From Gadus chalcogrammus (taxonomy: Eukaryota; Chordata; Actinopteri; Gadiformes; Gadidae), in contig NC_079423.1 in assembly GCF_026213295.1 (NCBI RefSeq), positions 19,366,477 to 19,430,476 on the forward strand: DNA of 64,000 nt, in the 5' to 3' direction. The notes beneath the pieces were generated by a model. That model made no database searches. It was not told the DNA's origin and was given only the letters and a program-made list of their open reading frames with translations. Of the stretch, positions 9,389 to 18,479 are shown one piece after another. The position numbers were made by a program, and so were the translations under genes. Every line of letters starts with the position of its first letter. Position 1 is the stretch's first letter.

Positions 9389-12300
9389 ATGGCTTCAAAC
9401 ATTCCGCCACCGGAGCCCATGAAGATGACTGGGGATCTTCACTGCCACTGGGCTAGCTTTCGTTCAGAGTTTGAGGATTATCTGCTTGCAACCGGGATCG
9501 ACAAGGCAGAGAAGCCGGTGCAGGCCGCAACGCTCAGGAGGCTGATGGGGAAGGATTGCCACCATGTTTACAAGCACAATCTGGGACTCACGGAGGAAGA
9601 GCAGAAAGACGCAGGTGCGATACTCGACAAACTAGGGCAATACTTCACACCCAGCAAAAATGTGATCTTTGAGAGGTATGTTTTTGGAAACCTTAAACAA
9701 GAGGATGGGGAGTCAGTGGATGCTTTTGTCACAAGACTGAGAGAGAAAGCTGCCACATGTGAATATGGAGCTTTAAGAGATGAGCTCATAAGGGACAGGC
9801 TTGTTCTGGGAATAACTGATGAAGGCGCCAGACGACGCATGCTAAGAGAAAAGGACCTTAAGTTGGAGGGGGCTATTGACATTGTCCGTGCAGTGGAGGT
9901 GTTGGACAATAAGTTAAAATCCATGTCACTTAGCAGCTCTGTGCCTGGGGAGAGCATCAATGTAGCATATGGACAGCGACCAGGACGGAGACCTACAGGC
10001 AGGCCATCCGAGTCCGCCAGCACGTCAGCACAGCCACAGAGAGGCACAGGTGGATGCAAGTACTGTGGCACACCACACAGACGGGGGCGAGACCTGTGCC
10101 CCGCATTTGGAAAGACATGTCGCTTGTGCGGCACTGCTAATCACTTTGCCAAAGTATGCATGAAAGGAGGCCAGCAAGCACGTCAGTTGAACGCTGTGGA
10201 TGACCCGCCGCTGGGGGACCCGGAGGACTACGGCCGCGATGAGAGAGATGTGTACACGGCGGAGAGCTTGGGGGCTGTGAACACTCAAAGGAAAAAGTGG
10301 TTTGTAAACCTGCCACTCCACAGAGGGGTCCAGAGGTGCCAGCTTGACTCTGGAGCCACCTGCAACGTGATGAGCATGAAAGACAAGATGAGACTGGCAC
10401 CTAAAGCTCCTCTTCAGAAAAGTCTTGCCAGACTGAGGCTTTACAACAGTGAGTGGATGAGCTCAATTGGCGTGTACAGCACACAGTGTGTCATCAGGGG
10501 CAAGACACACAGACTGGATTTTGAGGTTGTGTGTACCAGCCAGAAGCCTTTGCTTTCAGGGGAGACATGCGAGAGACTTGGCCTGATGCGTTTCACCATT
10601 CCCGAAGAGCTGAACAAAGTGGAGCACTGCAAGGCAGGTGAGCTGACCAGAGACTGTCTTATTAACACTTACAATGACGTGTTCACCAGCCCAGTCGAGT
10701 CACTGCCGGGTGATATTCACTTCGTGTTGGACAGCACTGTTGTGCCCGTACAGTGCGCACCAAGGAATGTCCCGGTGGCCCTCAAGGCGGCTGTTAAGGC
10801 GCAGCTGGACCAGTACGAAAAGGATGGACACTTAACCACAGTCACTGAGCCCACAGACTGGATAAGCAATCTAGTCATAGTGAAGAAGCCAGACAAATTG
10901 AGGCTTTGCATCGACCCTAAGCCCCTTAACCGAGCCCTGAAGAGGTCCCATTACCTCATGCCCACTTTAGATGACGTGCTATACAAGCTGCCAAAGGCAC
11001 GCGTCTTCACCCTGGTGGATGCGCGCGACGCATTCCTGCAGTGTCGCCTGGATGAGGAGAGCAGCCTGATGACAACGTTCTGGACGCCGTGGGGTAGAAA
11101 GCGATGGCTGAAGCTCCCTTTCGGTGTGTCAGTCGCACCGGAGCTATATCAGAGGAAACAACATGAGCTGCTGGCCGGTTTGAAAGGGATTGAGCCTATA
11201 GCGGATGACATCCTTGTGGTCGGCTGTGGGGTCACAGAGGAGGAGGCTGTACAGGACCACGACGCAAACCTCATTGCTCTCATGGAAAGATGCAGGGAAG
11301 TGAAGCTGAGGCTGAGCATAAAGAAGCTGCAGTTTCGTGTGAGGGAGGTCCGCTTCCACGGCCACGTACTGTCGGCGGAGGGCCTCAAAGCTGACCCCGA
11401 GAAGGTCAGGGCGGTCCTCGACATGCCAAACCCCACGGATGCAAAGGGCTTTCAGCGGTGTGTCGGCTTCGTCAACTACTTATCGAGGTTCATGCCCCGC
11501 TTATCAGAGGTGTGTGAACCGCTGAGAAGGTTGCTGGACAAAGAGGTGCCGTGGCACTGGTTTCCCAAACATGATGCTGCTATGAAGGAGATCAAGACGC
11601 TGGTCACGGCGGTGCCAGTACTACGTTATTACGATGTCAGCAAGCCAGTCACCATACAGAGTGACTCCAGTCAGACCGGGTTGGGCTGCTGCCTGCTTCA
11701 AGGGGGGCAGCCGGTCGCGTTCGCCTCCCGAGCGCTAAACCAGACGGAGCAAAACTATGCACAGATTGAGAAGGAGTGCTTGAGCATCGTATTCGCTTGT
11801 CAACGCTTCCACTACTACCTATATGGGAGGGGCGATGTGACTGCAGAGACCGACCACCGCCCGCTAGTGTCAATCTTCTCCAAGCCCCTTCTCAGTGCAC
11901 CAAAGCGCCTGCAGAGCATGCTCCTCACACTTCAGAACTACTGCCTCACAGTGGTGTACAAGCCAGGCCCTGAAATGTACATAAGTGACACACTCAGCAG
12001 GGCTCCCACCCCACCACAGAGAATGGACATTCAGTACAGACGTGAAATGGTCTGCAGCATGCAGCAGGAGCAGTGTGACACAGCAGCCATTCAGCAAGCA
12101 GACTACCTCAACGTCACTTGCCAACGCCTTGCACAGATACGGAAACACACAGAGGAGGATGTGTGCCTTCAAACACTGAAGTCGGTCGTGCTGGGCGGAT
12201 GGCCAGAACACAAAGAGGAGAGCCCCATGGCCATCAGAGATTACTGGGCCATCAGAGATGAGATAAGCGCACAGGACGGTGTGCTTTTTAGGAGCCAGCG

Positions 12301-13504
12301 AGTCATCATTCCGAAATCTATGCGCCCAGAGATGCTGAGACGGATCCACTACAACCACGTGGGGGGTGAGGCTTGTTTCAGACAGGCCCGCGATACTCTC
12401 TACTGGCCAAACATGCAGGGAGAAATCAAAGACTATGTACGACAGTGTTCAGTGTGTAACGAGTATGCACACGAGCAACAGAAGGAGACTATGATGTCAC
12501 ACCCGCTCCCCACACGTCCCTGGCAGCTGGTGAGCATGGACCTTTTCAGCTACGCAAGGCAGGATTTCCTGCTCATGGTCGATCACTATTCTGACTTCTG
12601 GGAGATCGATCTACTTCCAGACCTGTCTGCTGGTACGGCCATCAGAAGGTGCAAAGCGCAGTTTGCAAGGTACGGCATCCCTGACCGGGTCATTTCAGAC
12701 TGTGGAGGTCAGTTTGACTGTGGAGAGTTTCGGGTGTTTGCGAGGGAGTGGGGCTTCGAACATGTCATGTCCTCCCCGAGACACCCAAAGGCTAATGGCA
12801 AGGCAGAGTCTGCAGTGAAGATTGCGAAGAGCCTATGCAGAAAAGCAGACCGTGCCGACGAGGACCCCTGGAAGGCCTTTCTGCACTGGAGGAACACGCC
12901 CACTGAGGGCATGCACAGCAGCCCAGCACAGCGACTGATGTCACGGAGGCTGAGAACTCTTCTCCCTGTGGCCGACCAGCTGCTAGAGCCTCAGGTCACC
13001 ACTGGGGTCACAGACAGGCTGAGAGTGAAGCGTCAAGCAACGAAGCTGACTTACGACAGATCTGCGAGGGATCTGCCGGAGCTGAACGTCGGCCAGCCCA
13101 TCAGGATGAAACCACTCCCAGGTGACAGGACGGGCCGATGGAGGAGAGGTGTATGCTTACAGCAGGTGGGACCGCGGTCCTATCTCGTCAACGTGGAGGG
13201 AACCGCGTATCGTCGCAACAGGATCGATCTCCGACCAGCAGAGGTTGCCCCCCCACAGCCAGCAGCTCACGAAGAACGGCCACCTGAGCAGCCTGTGGAC
13301 GCGGGTGCAGCTGACGGGGGCCATGCAGGTGGGGGCAATGCAGAGGAAGTCGTCAGCAGCCCTGCGACGTCTCCAAGGTTATCAGCCCTGAGGTCACCGC
13401 CATCTCCCTCACGGGCTGTGTCCACACCATGCCGTGCGTTACAGGGCCGGGCCTGCTCCCGGAGCGGGAGGCATATTAAGCCTCCAGACAGACTTGACCT
13501 TTAG
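9389..13504 (+). CDS. gag-pol: Gag-Pol polyprotein, Ty3/gypsy retrotransposon, copy 1
   Basis: This 1,371-residue polyprotein drives the whole retrotransposon cycle. The frame is open further up from a GTG at 9380, but ATG at 9389 is chosen because it has A at -3 and G at +4. Residues 1-220 are Gag. Zinc knuckles follow: C223/C226/H230/C237 (atypical spacing) and C244/C247/H252/C257 (CX2CX4HX4C). The protease has DSGA at 320-323. Reverse transcriptase spans about 450-640, with D544 and an ADD active site (D606, D607). RNase H has D759, E794, D822 and D867. Integrase has H987/H990/C1020/C1023 and catalytic D1051, D1104 and E1140 (D,D-35-E). A GPY/F-like module follows at about 1247-1283, then a proline-rich tail. 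Gag and Pol share one frame with no shift or stop. Residue 688 is Phe here and Val in copy 2. No chromodomain or env is seen. Confidence 0.95.
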   Translation: MASNIPPPEPMKMTGDLHCHWASFRSEFEDYLLATGIDKAEKPVQAATLRRLMGKDCHHVYKHNLGLTEEEQKDAGAILDKLGQYFTPSKNVIFERYVFGNLKQEDGESVDAFVTRLREKAATCEYGALRDELIRDRLVLGITDEGARRRMLREKDLKLEGAIDIVRAVEVLDNKLKSMSLSSSVPGESINVAYGQRPGRRPTGRPSESASTSAQPQRGTGGCKYCGTPHRRGRDLCPAFGKTCRLCGTANHFAKVCMKGGQQARQLNAVDDPPLGDPEDYGRDERDVYTAESLGAVNTQRKKWFVNLPLHRGVQRCQLDSGATCNVMSMKDKMRLAPKAPLQKSLARLRLYNSEWMSSIGVYSTQCVIRGKTHRLDFEVVCTSQKPLLSGETCERLGLMRFTIPEELNKVEHCKAGELTRDCLINTYNDVFTSPVESLPGDIHFVLDSTVVPVQCAPRNVPVALKAAVKAQLDQYEKDGHLTTVTEPTDWISNLVIVKKPDKLRLCIDPKPLNRALKRSHYLMPTLDDVLYKLPKARVFTLVDARDAFLQCRLDEESSLMTTFWTPWGRKRWLKLPFGVSVAPELYQRKQHELLAGLKGIEPIADDILVVGCGVTEEEAVQDHDANLIALMERCREVKLRLSIKKLQFRVREVRFHGHVLSAEGLKADPEKVRAVLDMPNPTDAKGFQRCVGFVNYLSRFMPRLSEVCEPLRRLLDKEVPWHWFPKHDAAMKEIKTLVTAVPVLRYYDVSKPVTIQSDSSQTGLGCCLLQGGQPVAFASRALNQTEQNYAQIEKECLSIVFACQRFHYYLYGRGDVTAETDHRPLVSIFSKPLLSAPKRLQSMLLTLQNYCLTVVYKPGPEMYISDTLSRAPTPPQRMDIQYRREMVCSMQQEQCDTAAIQQADYLNVTCQRLAQIRKHTEEDVCLQTLKSVVLGGWPEHKEESPMAIRDYWAIRDEISAQDGVLFRSQRVIIPKSMRPEMLRRIHYNHVGGEACFRQARDTLYWPNMQGEIKDYVRQCSVCNEYAHEQQKETMMSHPLPTRPWQLVSMDLFSYARQDFLLMVDHYSDFWEIDLLPDLSAGTAIRRCKAQFARYGIPDRVISDCGGQFDCGEFRVFAREWGFEHVMSSPRHPKANGKAESAVKIAKSLCRKADRADEDPWKAFLHWRNTPTEGMHSSPAQRLMSRRLRTLLPVADQLLEPQVTTGVTDRLRVKRQATKLTYDRSARDLPELNVGQPIRMKPLPGDRTGRWRRGVCLQQVGPRSYLVNVEGTAYRRNRIDLRPAEVAPPQPAAHEERPPEQPVDAGAADGGHAGGGNAEEVVSSPATSPRLSALRSPPSPSRAVSTPCRALQGRACSRSGRHIKPPDRLDL

Positions 13505-13811
13505 GTCATACACTGAGCTGAGACTGACACACACACACAGACACACACACATGCGGGACAGTGGTTTATTGTTTTAAAAAAAAAAAGAAAAAAGAAAAAA
13601 TGGTTACTTTGAATGTTCTTATTCGGTTGTTTTGTGCATGCTTTGATACTGCTATTTTGTGGTTATAGTTCTGCAAAGGTCCTGGTTCATATTGACTTAC
13701 TGTCTCGTCTTTATACACTATTTCTATTGCACTATTTTGATATGTGGATATGAGCACTAATGTTCTAATGACTGATACTATCCATGTTATTGTTATGTAT
13801 TTTGTTATACT
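13505..13811 (+). other. 3' untranslated part of retroelement copy 1
   Basis: This stretch contains no gene. It holds a CA-rich simple repeat at 13527-13551 and an A-rich run broken by two G residues at 13576-13600, followed by AT-rich sequence up to the polypurine tract. A minus-strand open frame here ends in the A-rich run and has no recognisable protein features. Confidence 0.8.
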
Positions 13812-13824
13812 AAAGAAAGGGAGA
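13812..13824 (+). other. Polypurine tract, copy 1
   Basis: AAAGAAAGGGAGA is an all-purine run that abuts the TG of the 3' LTR. This is the normal place for the primer of plus-strand DNA synthesis in LTR retroelements. Confidence 0.9.
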
Positions 13825-13994
13825 TGTTGTAGGCTAATGTTATGCAAGCCGACAGCTCCCCCTAGTGGGCTTGTGTGTGTATGGACTCGGGCAGTCAACA
13901 CGTGCCAGTCTTGTTATGTGACAACGCGTTCAATACATGCCTAAGAGACTCAGCCTGACTCCGTGTATTCTTCCATGCAAATACACTTGCAACA
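13825..13994 (+). repeat. 3' LTR, copy 1
   Basis: This 170-bp LTR reads as base-for-base identical to the 5' LTR at 9078-9247. It should supply the 3' processing signal. Any promoter activity here would run rightwards into satellite. Confidence 0.96.
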
Positions 13995-13999
13995 GATAT
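13995..13999. repeat. Target-site duplication GATAT, right, copy 1
   Basis: This second copy of the 5-bp target follows the 3' LTR directly and continues as CTCTGTCAATTTC, the normal monomer sequence. Confidence 0.95.
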
Positions 14000-16405
14000 C
14001 TCTGTCAATTTCAATGCAAACGTGTTACTAAGCTCACCGTAGCGTTATAGGGCCAACTCCACCATTTGGAAGTGATCAAAAAGTTATTCTAACGCTCTGA
14101 AAAGCATTTTGCGCTCATAAACAAGAAATGTTGATATCTCTGTCAATTTCAATGCAAACGTATTACTAAGCTCACCACAGGGTTATAGGGCCATTACTCC
14201 ACCATTTGGAAGTAGTTTTGAGCAAAATCAACAATGTAAGGTCAAAGACACATTGTTGGCCAAAAAGTGATTCTAGCGCTCTGAAAAGCATTTTGCGCTC
14301 ATAAAAACAAGAAATGTTGATATCTCTGTCAATTTCAATGCAAAGGTGTTACTAAGCTCACCACAGGGTTATAGGGCCATTACTCCACCATTTGGAAGTA
14401 GTTTTGAGCAAAATCAACAATGTAAGGTCAAAAACACATTGTTGGCCAAGAAGTGATTCTAGCGCTCTGAAAAGCATTTTGCGCTCATAAAAATAAGACA
14501 TGTTGATATCTCTGTCAATTTCAATGCAAACGTGTTACTAAGCTTACCAAAGGGTTGAAGGGCCAAACTCCACCATTTGGAAGTGATCAAAAAGTGATTC
14601 TAACGCTCTGAAAAGCATTTTGCGCTCATAAACAAGAAATGTTGATATCTCTGTCAATTTCAATGCAAACGTGTTACTAAGCTCACCGTAGCGTTATAGG
14701 GCCAACTCCACCATTTGGAAGTGATCAAAAAGTGATTCTAACGCTCTGAAAAGCATTTTGCGCTCATAAACAAGAGATGTTGATATCTCTGTCAATTTCA
14801 ATGCAAACGTGTTACTAAGCTCACCGTAGCGTTATAGGGCCAACTCCACCATTTGGAAGTGATCAAAAAGTGATTCTAACGCTCTGAAAAGCATTTTGGG
14901 CTCATAAACAAGAAATGTTGATATCTCTGTCAATTTCAATGCAAACGTGTTACTAAGCTCACCACAGTGTTATAGGGCCATTACTCCACCATTTGGAAGT
15001 AGTTTTGAGCAAAATCAACAATGTAAGGTCAAAAACACATTGTAGGCCAAAAAGTGATTCTAGCGCTCTGAAAAGCATTTTGCGCTCATAAAAATAAGAC
15101 ATGTTGATATCTCTGTCAATTTCAATGCAAACGTGTTACTAAGCTTACCAAAGGGTTGAAGGGCCAAACTCCACCATTTGGAAGTGATCAAAAAGTGATT
15201 CTAACGCTCTGAAAAGCATTTTGCGCTCATAAAAACAAGAAATGTTGATATCTCTGTCAATTTCAATGCAAACGTGTTACTAAGCTCACCACAGGGTTAT
15301 AGGGCCATTACTCCACCATTTGGAAGTAGTTTTGAGCAAAATCAACAATGTAAGGTCAAAGACACATTGTTGGCCAAAAAGTGATTCTGGCGCTCTGAAA
15401 AGCATTTTGCGCTCATAAAAACAAGAAATGTTGATATCTCTGTCAATTTCAATGCAAACGTGTTACTAAGCTCACCGTAGCGTTATAGGGCCAACTCCAC
15501 CATTTGGAAGTGATCAAAAAGTGATTCTAACGCTCTGAAAAGCATTTTGCGCTCATAAACAAGAAATGTTGATATCTCTGTCAATTTCAATGCAAACGTA
15601 TTACTAAGCTCACCACAGGGTTATAGGGCCATTACTCCACCATTTGGAAGTAGTTTTGAGCAAAATCAACAATGTAAGGTCAAAGACACATTGTTGGCCA
15701 AAAAGTGATTCTAGCGCTCTGAAAAGCATTTTGCGCTCATAAAAACAAGAAATGTTGATATCTCTGTCAATTTCAATGCAAAGGTGTTACTAAGCTCACC
15801 ACAGGGTTATAGGGCCATTACTCCACCATTTGGAAGTAGTTTTGAGCAAAATCAACAATGTAAGGTCAAAAACACATTGTTGGCCAAGAAGTGATTCTAG
15901 CGCTCTGAAAAGCATTTTGCGCTCATAAAAATAAGACATGTTGATATCTTTGTCAATTTCAATGCAAACGTGTTACTAAGCTTACCAAAGGGTTGAAGGG
16001 CCAAACTCCACCATTTGGAAGTGATCAAAAAGTGATTCTAACGCTCTGAAAAGCATTTTGCGCTCATAAACAAGAAATGTTGATATCTCTGTCAATTTCA
16101 ATGCAAACGTGTTACTAAGCTCACCGTAGCGTTATAGGGCCAACTCCACCATTTGGAAGTGATCAAAAAATGATTCTAACTCTCTGAAAAGCATTTTGCG
16201 CTCATAAACAAGAAATGTTGATATCTCTATCAATTTCAATGCAAACGTGTTACTAAGCTCACCACAGGGTTATAGGGCCATTACTCCACCATTTGGAAGT
16301 AGTTTTGAGAAAAATCAACAATGTAAGGTCAAAGACACATTGTTGGCCAAAAAGTGAATCTAGCGCTCTGAAAAGCATTTTGCGCTCATAAAAACAAGAA
16401 ATGTT

Positions 16406-16410
16406 GATAT
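16406..16410. other. Second unoccupied retroelement site
   Basis: GATAT occurs once here inside an L* unit with GAGAAAA and GTGAATC, followed by S with AAAGTTATTC, exactly the haplotype that surrounds both insertions. It corresponds to 7176-7180 at an offset of 9,230 bp. Confidence 0.88.
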
Positions 16411-18163
16411 CTCTGTCAATTTCAATGCAAACGTGTTACTAAGCTCACCGTAGCGTTATAGGGCCAACTCCACCATTTGGAAGTGATCAAAAAGTTATTC
16501 TAACGCTCTGAAAAGCATTTTGCGCTCATAAACAAGAAATGTTGATATCTCTGTCAATTTCAATGCAAACGTGTTACTAAGCTCACCGTAGCGTTATAGG
16601 GCCAACTCCACCATTTGGAAGTGATCAAAAAGTGATTCTAACGCTCTGAAAAGCATTTTGCGCTCATAAACAAGAGATGTTGATATCTCTGTCAATTTCA
16701 ATGCAAACGTGTTACTACGCTCACCGTAGCGTTATAGGGCCAACTCCACCATTTGGAAGTGATCAAAAAGTGATTCTAACGCTCTGAAAAGCATTTTGCG
16801 CTCATAAACAAGAAATGTTGATATCTCTGTCAATTTCAATGCAAACGTGTTACTAAGCTCACCACAGTGTTATAGGGCCATTACTCCACCATTTGGAAGT
16901 AGTTTTGAGCAAAATCAACAATGTAAGGTCAAAAACACATTGTAGGCCAAAAAGTGATTCTAGCGCTCTGAAAAGCATTTTGCGCTCATAAAAACAAGAA
17001 ATGTTGATATCTCTGTCAATTTCAATGCAAACGTGTTACTAAGCTCACCGTAGCGTTATAGGGCCAACTCCACCATTTGGAAGTGATCAAAAAGTGATTC
17101 TAACGCTCTGAAAAGCATTTTGCGCTCATAAACAAGAAATGTTGATATCTCTGTCAATTTCAATGCAAACGTATTACTAAGCTCACCACAGGGTTATAGG
17201 GCCATTACTCCACCATTTGGAAGTAGTTTTGAGCAAAATCAACAATGTAAGGTCAAAGACACATTGTTGGCCAAAAAGTGATTCTGGCGCTCTGAAAAGC
17301 ATTTTGCGCTCATAAAAACAAGAAATGTTGATATCTCTGTCAATTTCAATGCAAACGTGTTACTAAGCTCACCGTAGCGTTATAGGGCCAACTCCACCAT
17401 TTGGAAGTGATCAAAAAGTGATTCTAACGCTCTGAAAAGCATTTTGCGCTCATAAACAAGAAATGTTGATATCTCTGTCAATTTCAATGCAAACGTATTA
17501 CTAAGCTCACCACAGGGTTATAGGGCCATTACTCCACCATTTGGAAGTAGTTTTGAGCAAAATCAACAATGTAAGGTCAAAGACACATTGTTGGCCAAAA
17601 AGTGATTCTAGCGCTCTGAAAAGCATTTTGCGCTCATAAAAACAAGAAATGTTGATATCTCTGTCAATTTCAATGCAAAGGTGTTACTAAGCTCACCACA
17701 GGGTTATAGGGCCATTACTCCACCATTTGGAAGTAGTTTTGAGCAAAATCAACAATGTAAGGTCAAAAACACATTGTTGGCCAAGAAGTGATTCTAGCGC
17801 TCTGAAAAGCATTTTGCGCTCATAAAAATAAGACATGTTGATATCTTTGTCAATTTCAATGCAAACGTGTTACTAAGCTCACCGTAGCGTTATAGGGCCA
17901 ACTCCACCATTTGGAAGTGATCAAAAAATGATTCTAACTCTCTGAAAAGCATTTTGCGCTCATAAACAAGAAATGTTGATATCTCTATCAATTTCAATGC
18001 AAACGTGTTACTAAGCTCACCACAGGGTTATAGGGCCATTACTCCACCATTTGGAAGTAGTTTTGAGAAAAATCAACAATGTAAGGTCAAAGACACATTG
18101 TTGGCCAAAAAGTGAATCTAGCGCTCTGAAAAGCATTTTGCGCTCATAAAAACAAGAAATGTT

Positions 18164-18168
18164 GATAT
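18164..18168. repeat. Target-site duplication GATAT, left, copy 2
   Basis: GATAT directly precedes the 5' LTR of copy 2 and is matched at 23086-23090. The interrupted L* unit starts at 18027, 142 bases to the left, and resumes at 23091-23134, the same split as for copy 1. Confidence 0.95.
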
Positions 18169-18338
18169 TGTTGTAGGCTAATGTTATGCAAGCCGACAGC
18201 TCCCCCTAGTGGGCTTGTGTGTGTATGGACTCGGGCAGTCAACACGTGCCAGTCTTGTTATGTGACAACGCGTTCAATACATGCCTAAGAGACTCAGCCT
18301 GACTCCGTGTATTCTTCCATGCAAATACACTTGCAACA
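18169..18338 (+). repeat. 5' LTR, copy 2
   Basis: This is a 170-bp LTR with TG...CA ends, identical by reading to the other three. The E-box lies at 18243-18248 and the octamer at 18319-18326. Confidence 0.96.
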
Positions 18339-18351
18339 TGGTGTCAGAAGT
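18339..18351 (+). other. Primer-binding site, tRNA-Leu type, copy 2
   Basis: TGGTGTCAGAAGT lies directly after the 5' LTR, as in copy 1. Confidence 0.8.
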
Positions 18352-18479
18352 TGTTTTGGAACCCAGGGAACATCCTAAGTTGCCTGTTAATGTTACAGAG
18401 TGCGTTTAATGGTTTTGCTAGACGTAGGCCTAGTTAGAAGTTTCAGTTAGCCTGTTAGCGTTAGCGCCGCGTGGGGAAG
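18352..18479 (+). other. Leader of retroelement copy 2
   Basis: This leader has the same sequence as that of copy 1, with the two short upstream frames at 18390-18437 and 18409-18450 ahead of the gag-pol ATG. Confidence 0.5.

Larger units (their letters stand above)
9078..13994 (+). mobile_element. Full-length Ty3/gypsy (Mag-like) LTR retrotransposon, copy 1
   Basis: The element is 4,917 bp: a 170-bp 5' LTR, primer-binding site, leader, one gag-pol frame, an A-rich 3' untranslated part, polypurine tract and a 170-bp 3' LTR, flanked by GATAT on both sides. The two LTRs read as identical, so the insertion is young. There is no envelope gene. Protease-RT-RNase H-integrase order and the GPY/F-like end place it in Ty3/gypsy. 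Placement in the Mag lineage rests on the paired zinc knuckles, the ADD form of the RT active site, small size and a single frame; it is probable rather than proven. All parts needed for autonomous retrotransposition are present. Confidence 0.96.
7040..16269. repeat. Tandem duplication, first unit (9,230 bp, carries retroelement copy 1)
   Basis: Sequence from about 7040 onward reappears from about 16270 onward with the same monomer order and private variants: GTTATTC, CTACGCTC, TTGTAGG, GATTCTGG, ATATCTTTG, AAAAAATG-ATTCTAACTC, GAGAAAA, then the retroelement. The offset is 9,230 bp upstream of position 8640 and 9,091 bp from the retroelement onward, because the second unit lacks one 139-bp S' monomer. 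Both ends lie in L*-type monomers, which fits unequal exchange between them. Boundaries are good to about one monomer. Confidence 0.8.
13995..18168. repeat. Satellite array between the two retroelements
   Basis: This is continuous satellite with no gene. It starts with the 44-base remainder of the interrupted L* unit, then S (GTTATTC variant)-L-L-S'-S-S-L-S'-L-S-L-L-S'-S-L*, and the junction into the second duplication unit at about 16270. From there it repeats the order seen at 7040-9077. Position 14899 has G where the matching base of the second unit (23990) and nearly all other monomers have C. A segment at about 15280-16410 matches 7950-9077 at an offset of 7,333 bp but without the retroelement. 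Confidence 0.93.

Noticed and set aside
9568..12912. Other open frames on both strands inside gag-pol of copy 1 and their equivalents in copy 2
   Set aside because: All overlap the long gag-pol frame, recur only because the element is duplicated, and show no motifs. They are shadows.
13505..13824. An envelope gene after pol
   Set aside because: Only about 320 bp separate the gag-pol stop from the 3' LTR, and they hold simple repeats and the polypurine tract.
13566..13901. A minus-strand frame across the 3' untranslated part and 3' LTR (also 22657-22992)
   Set aside because: It includes the A-rich run as poly-Phe and crosses the LTR boundary; there is no evidence for a gene.
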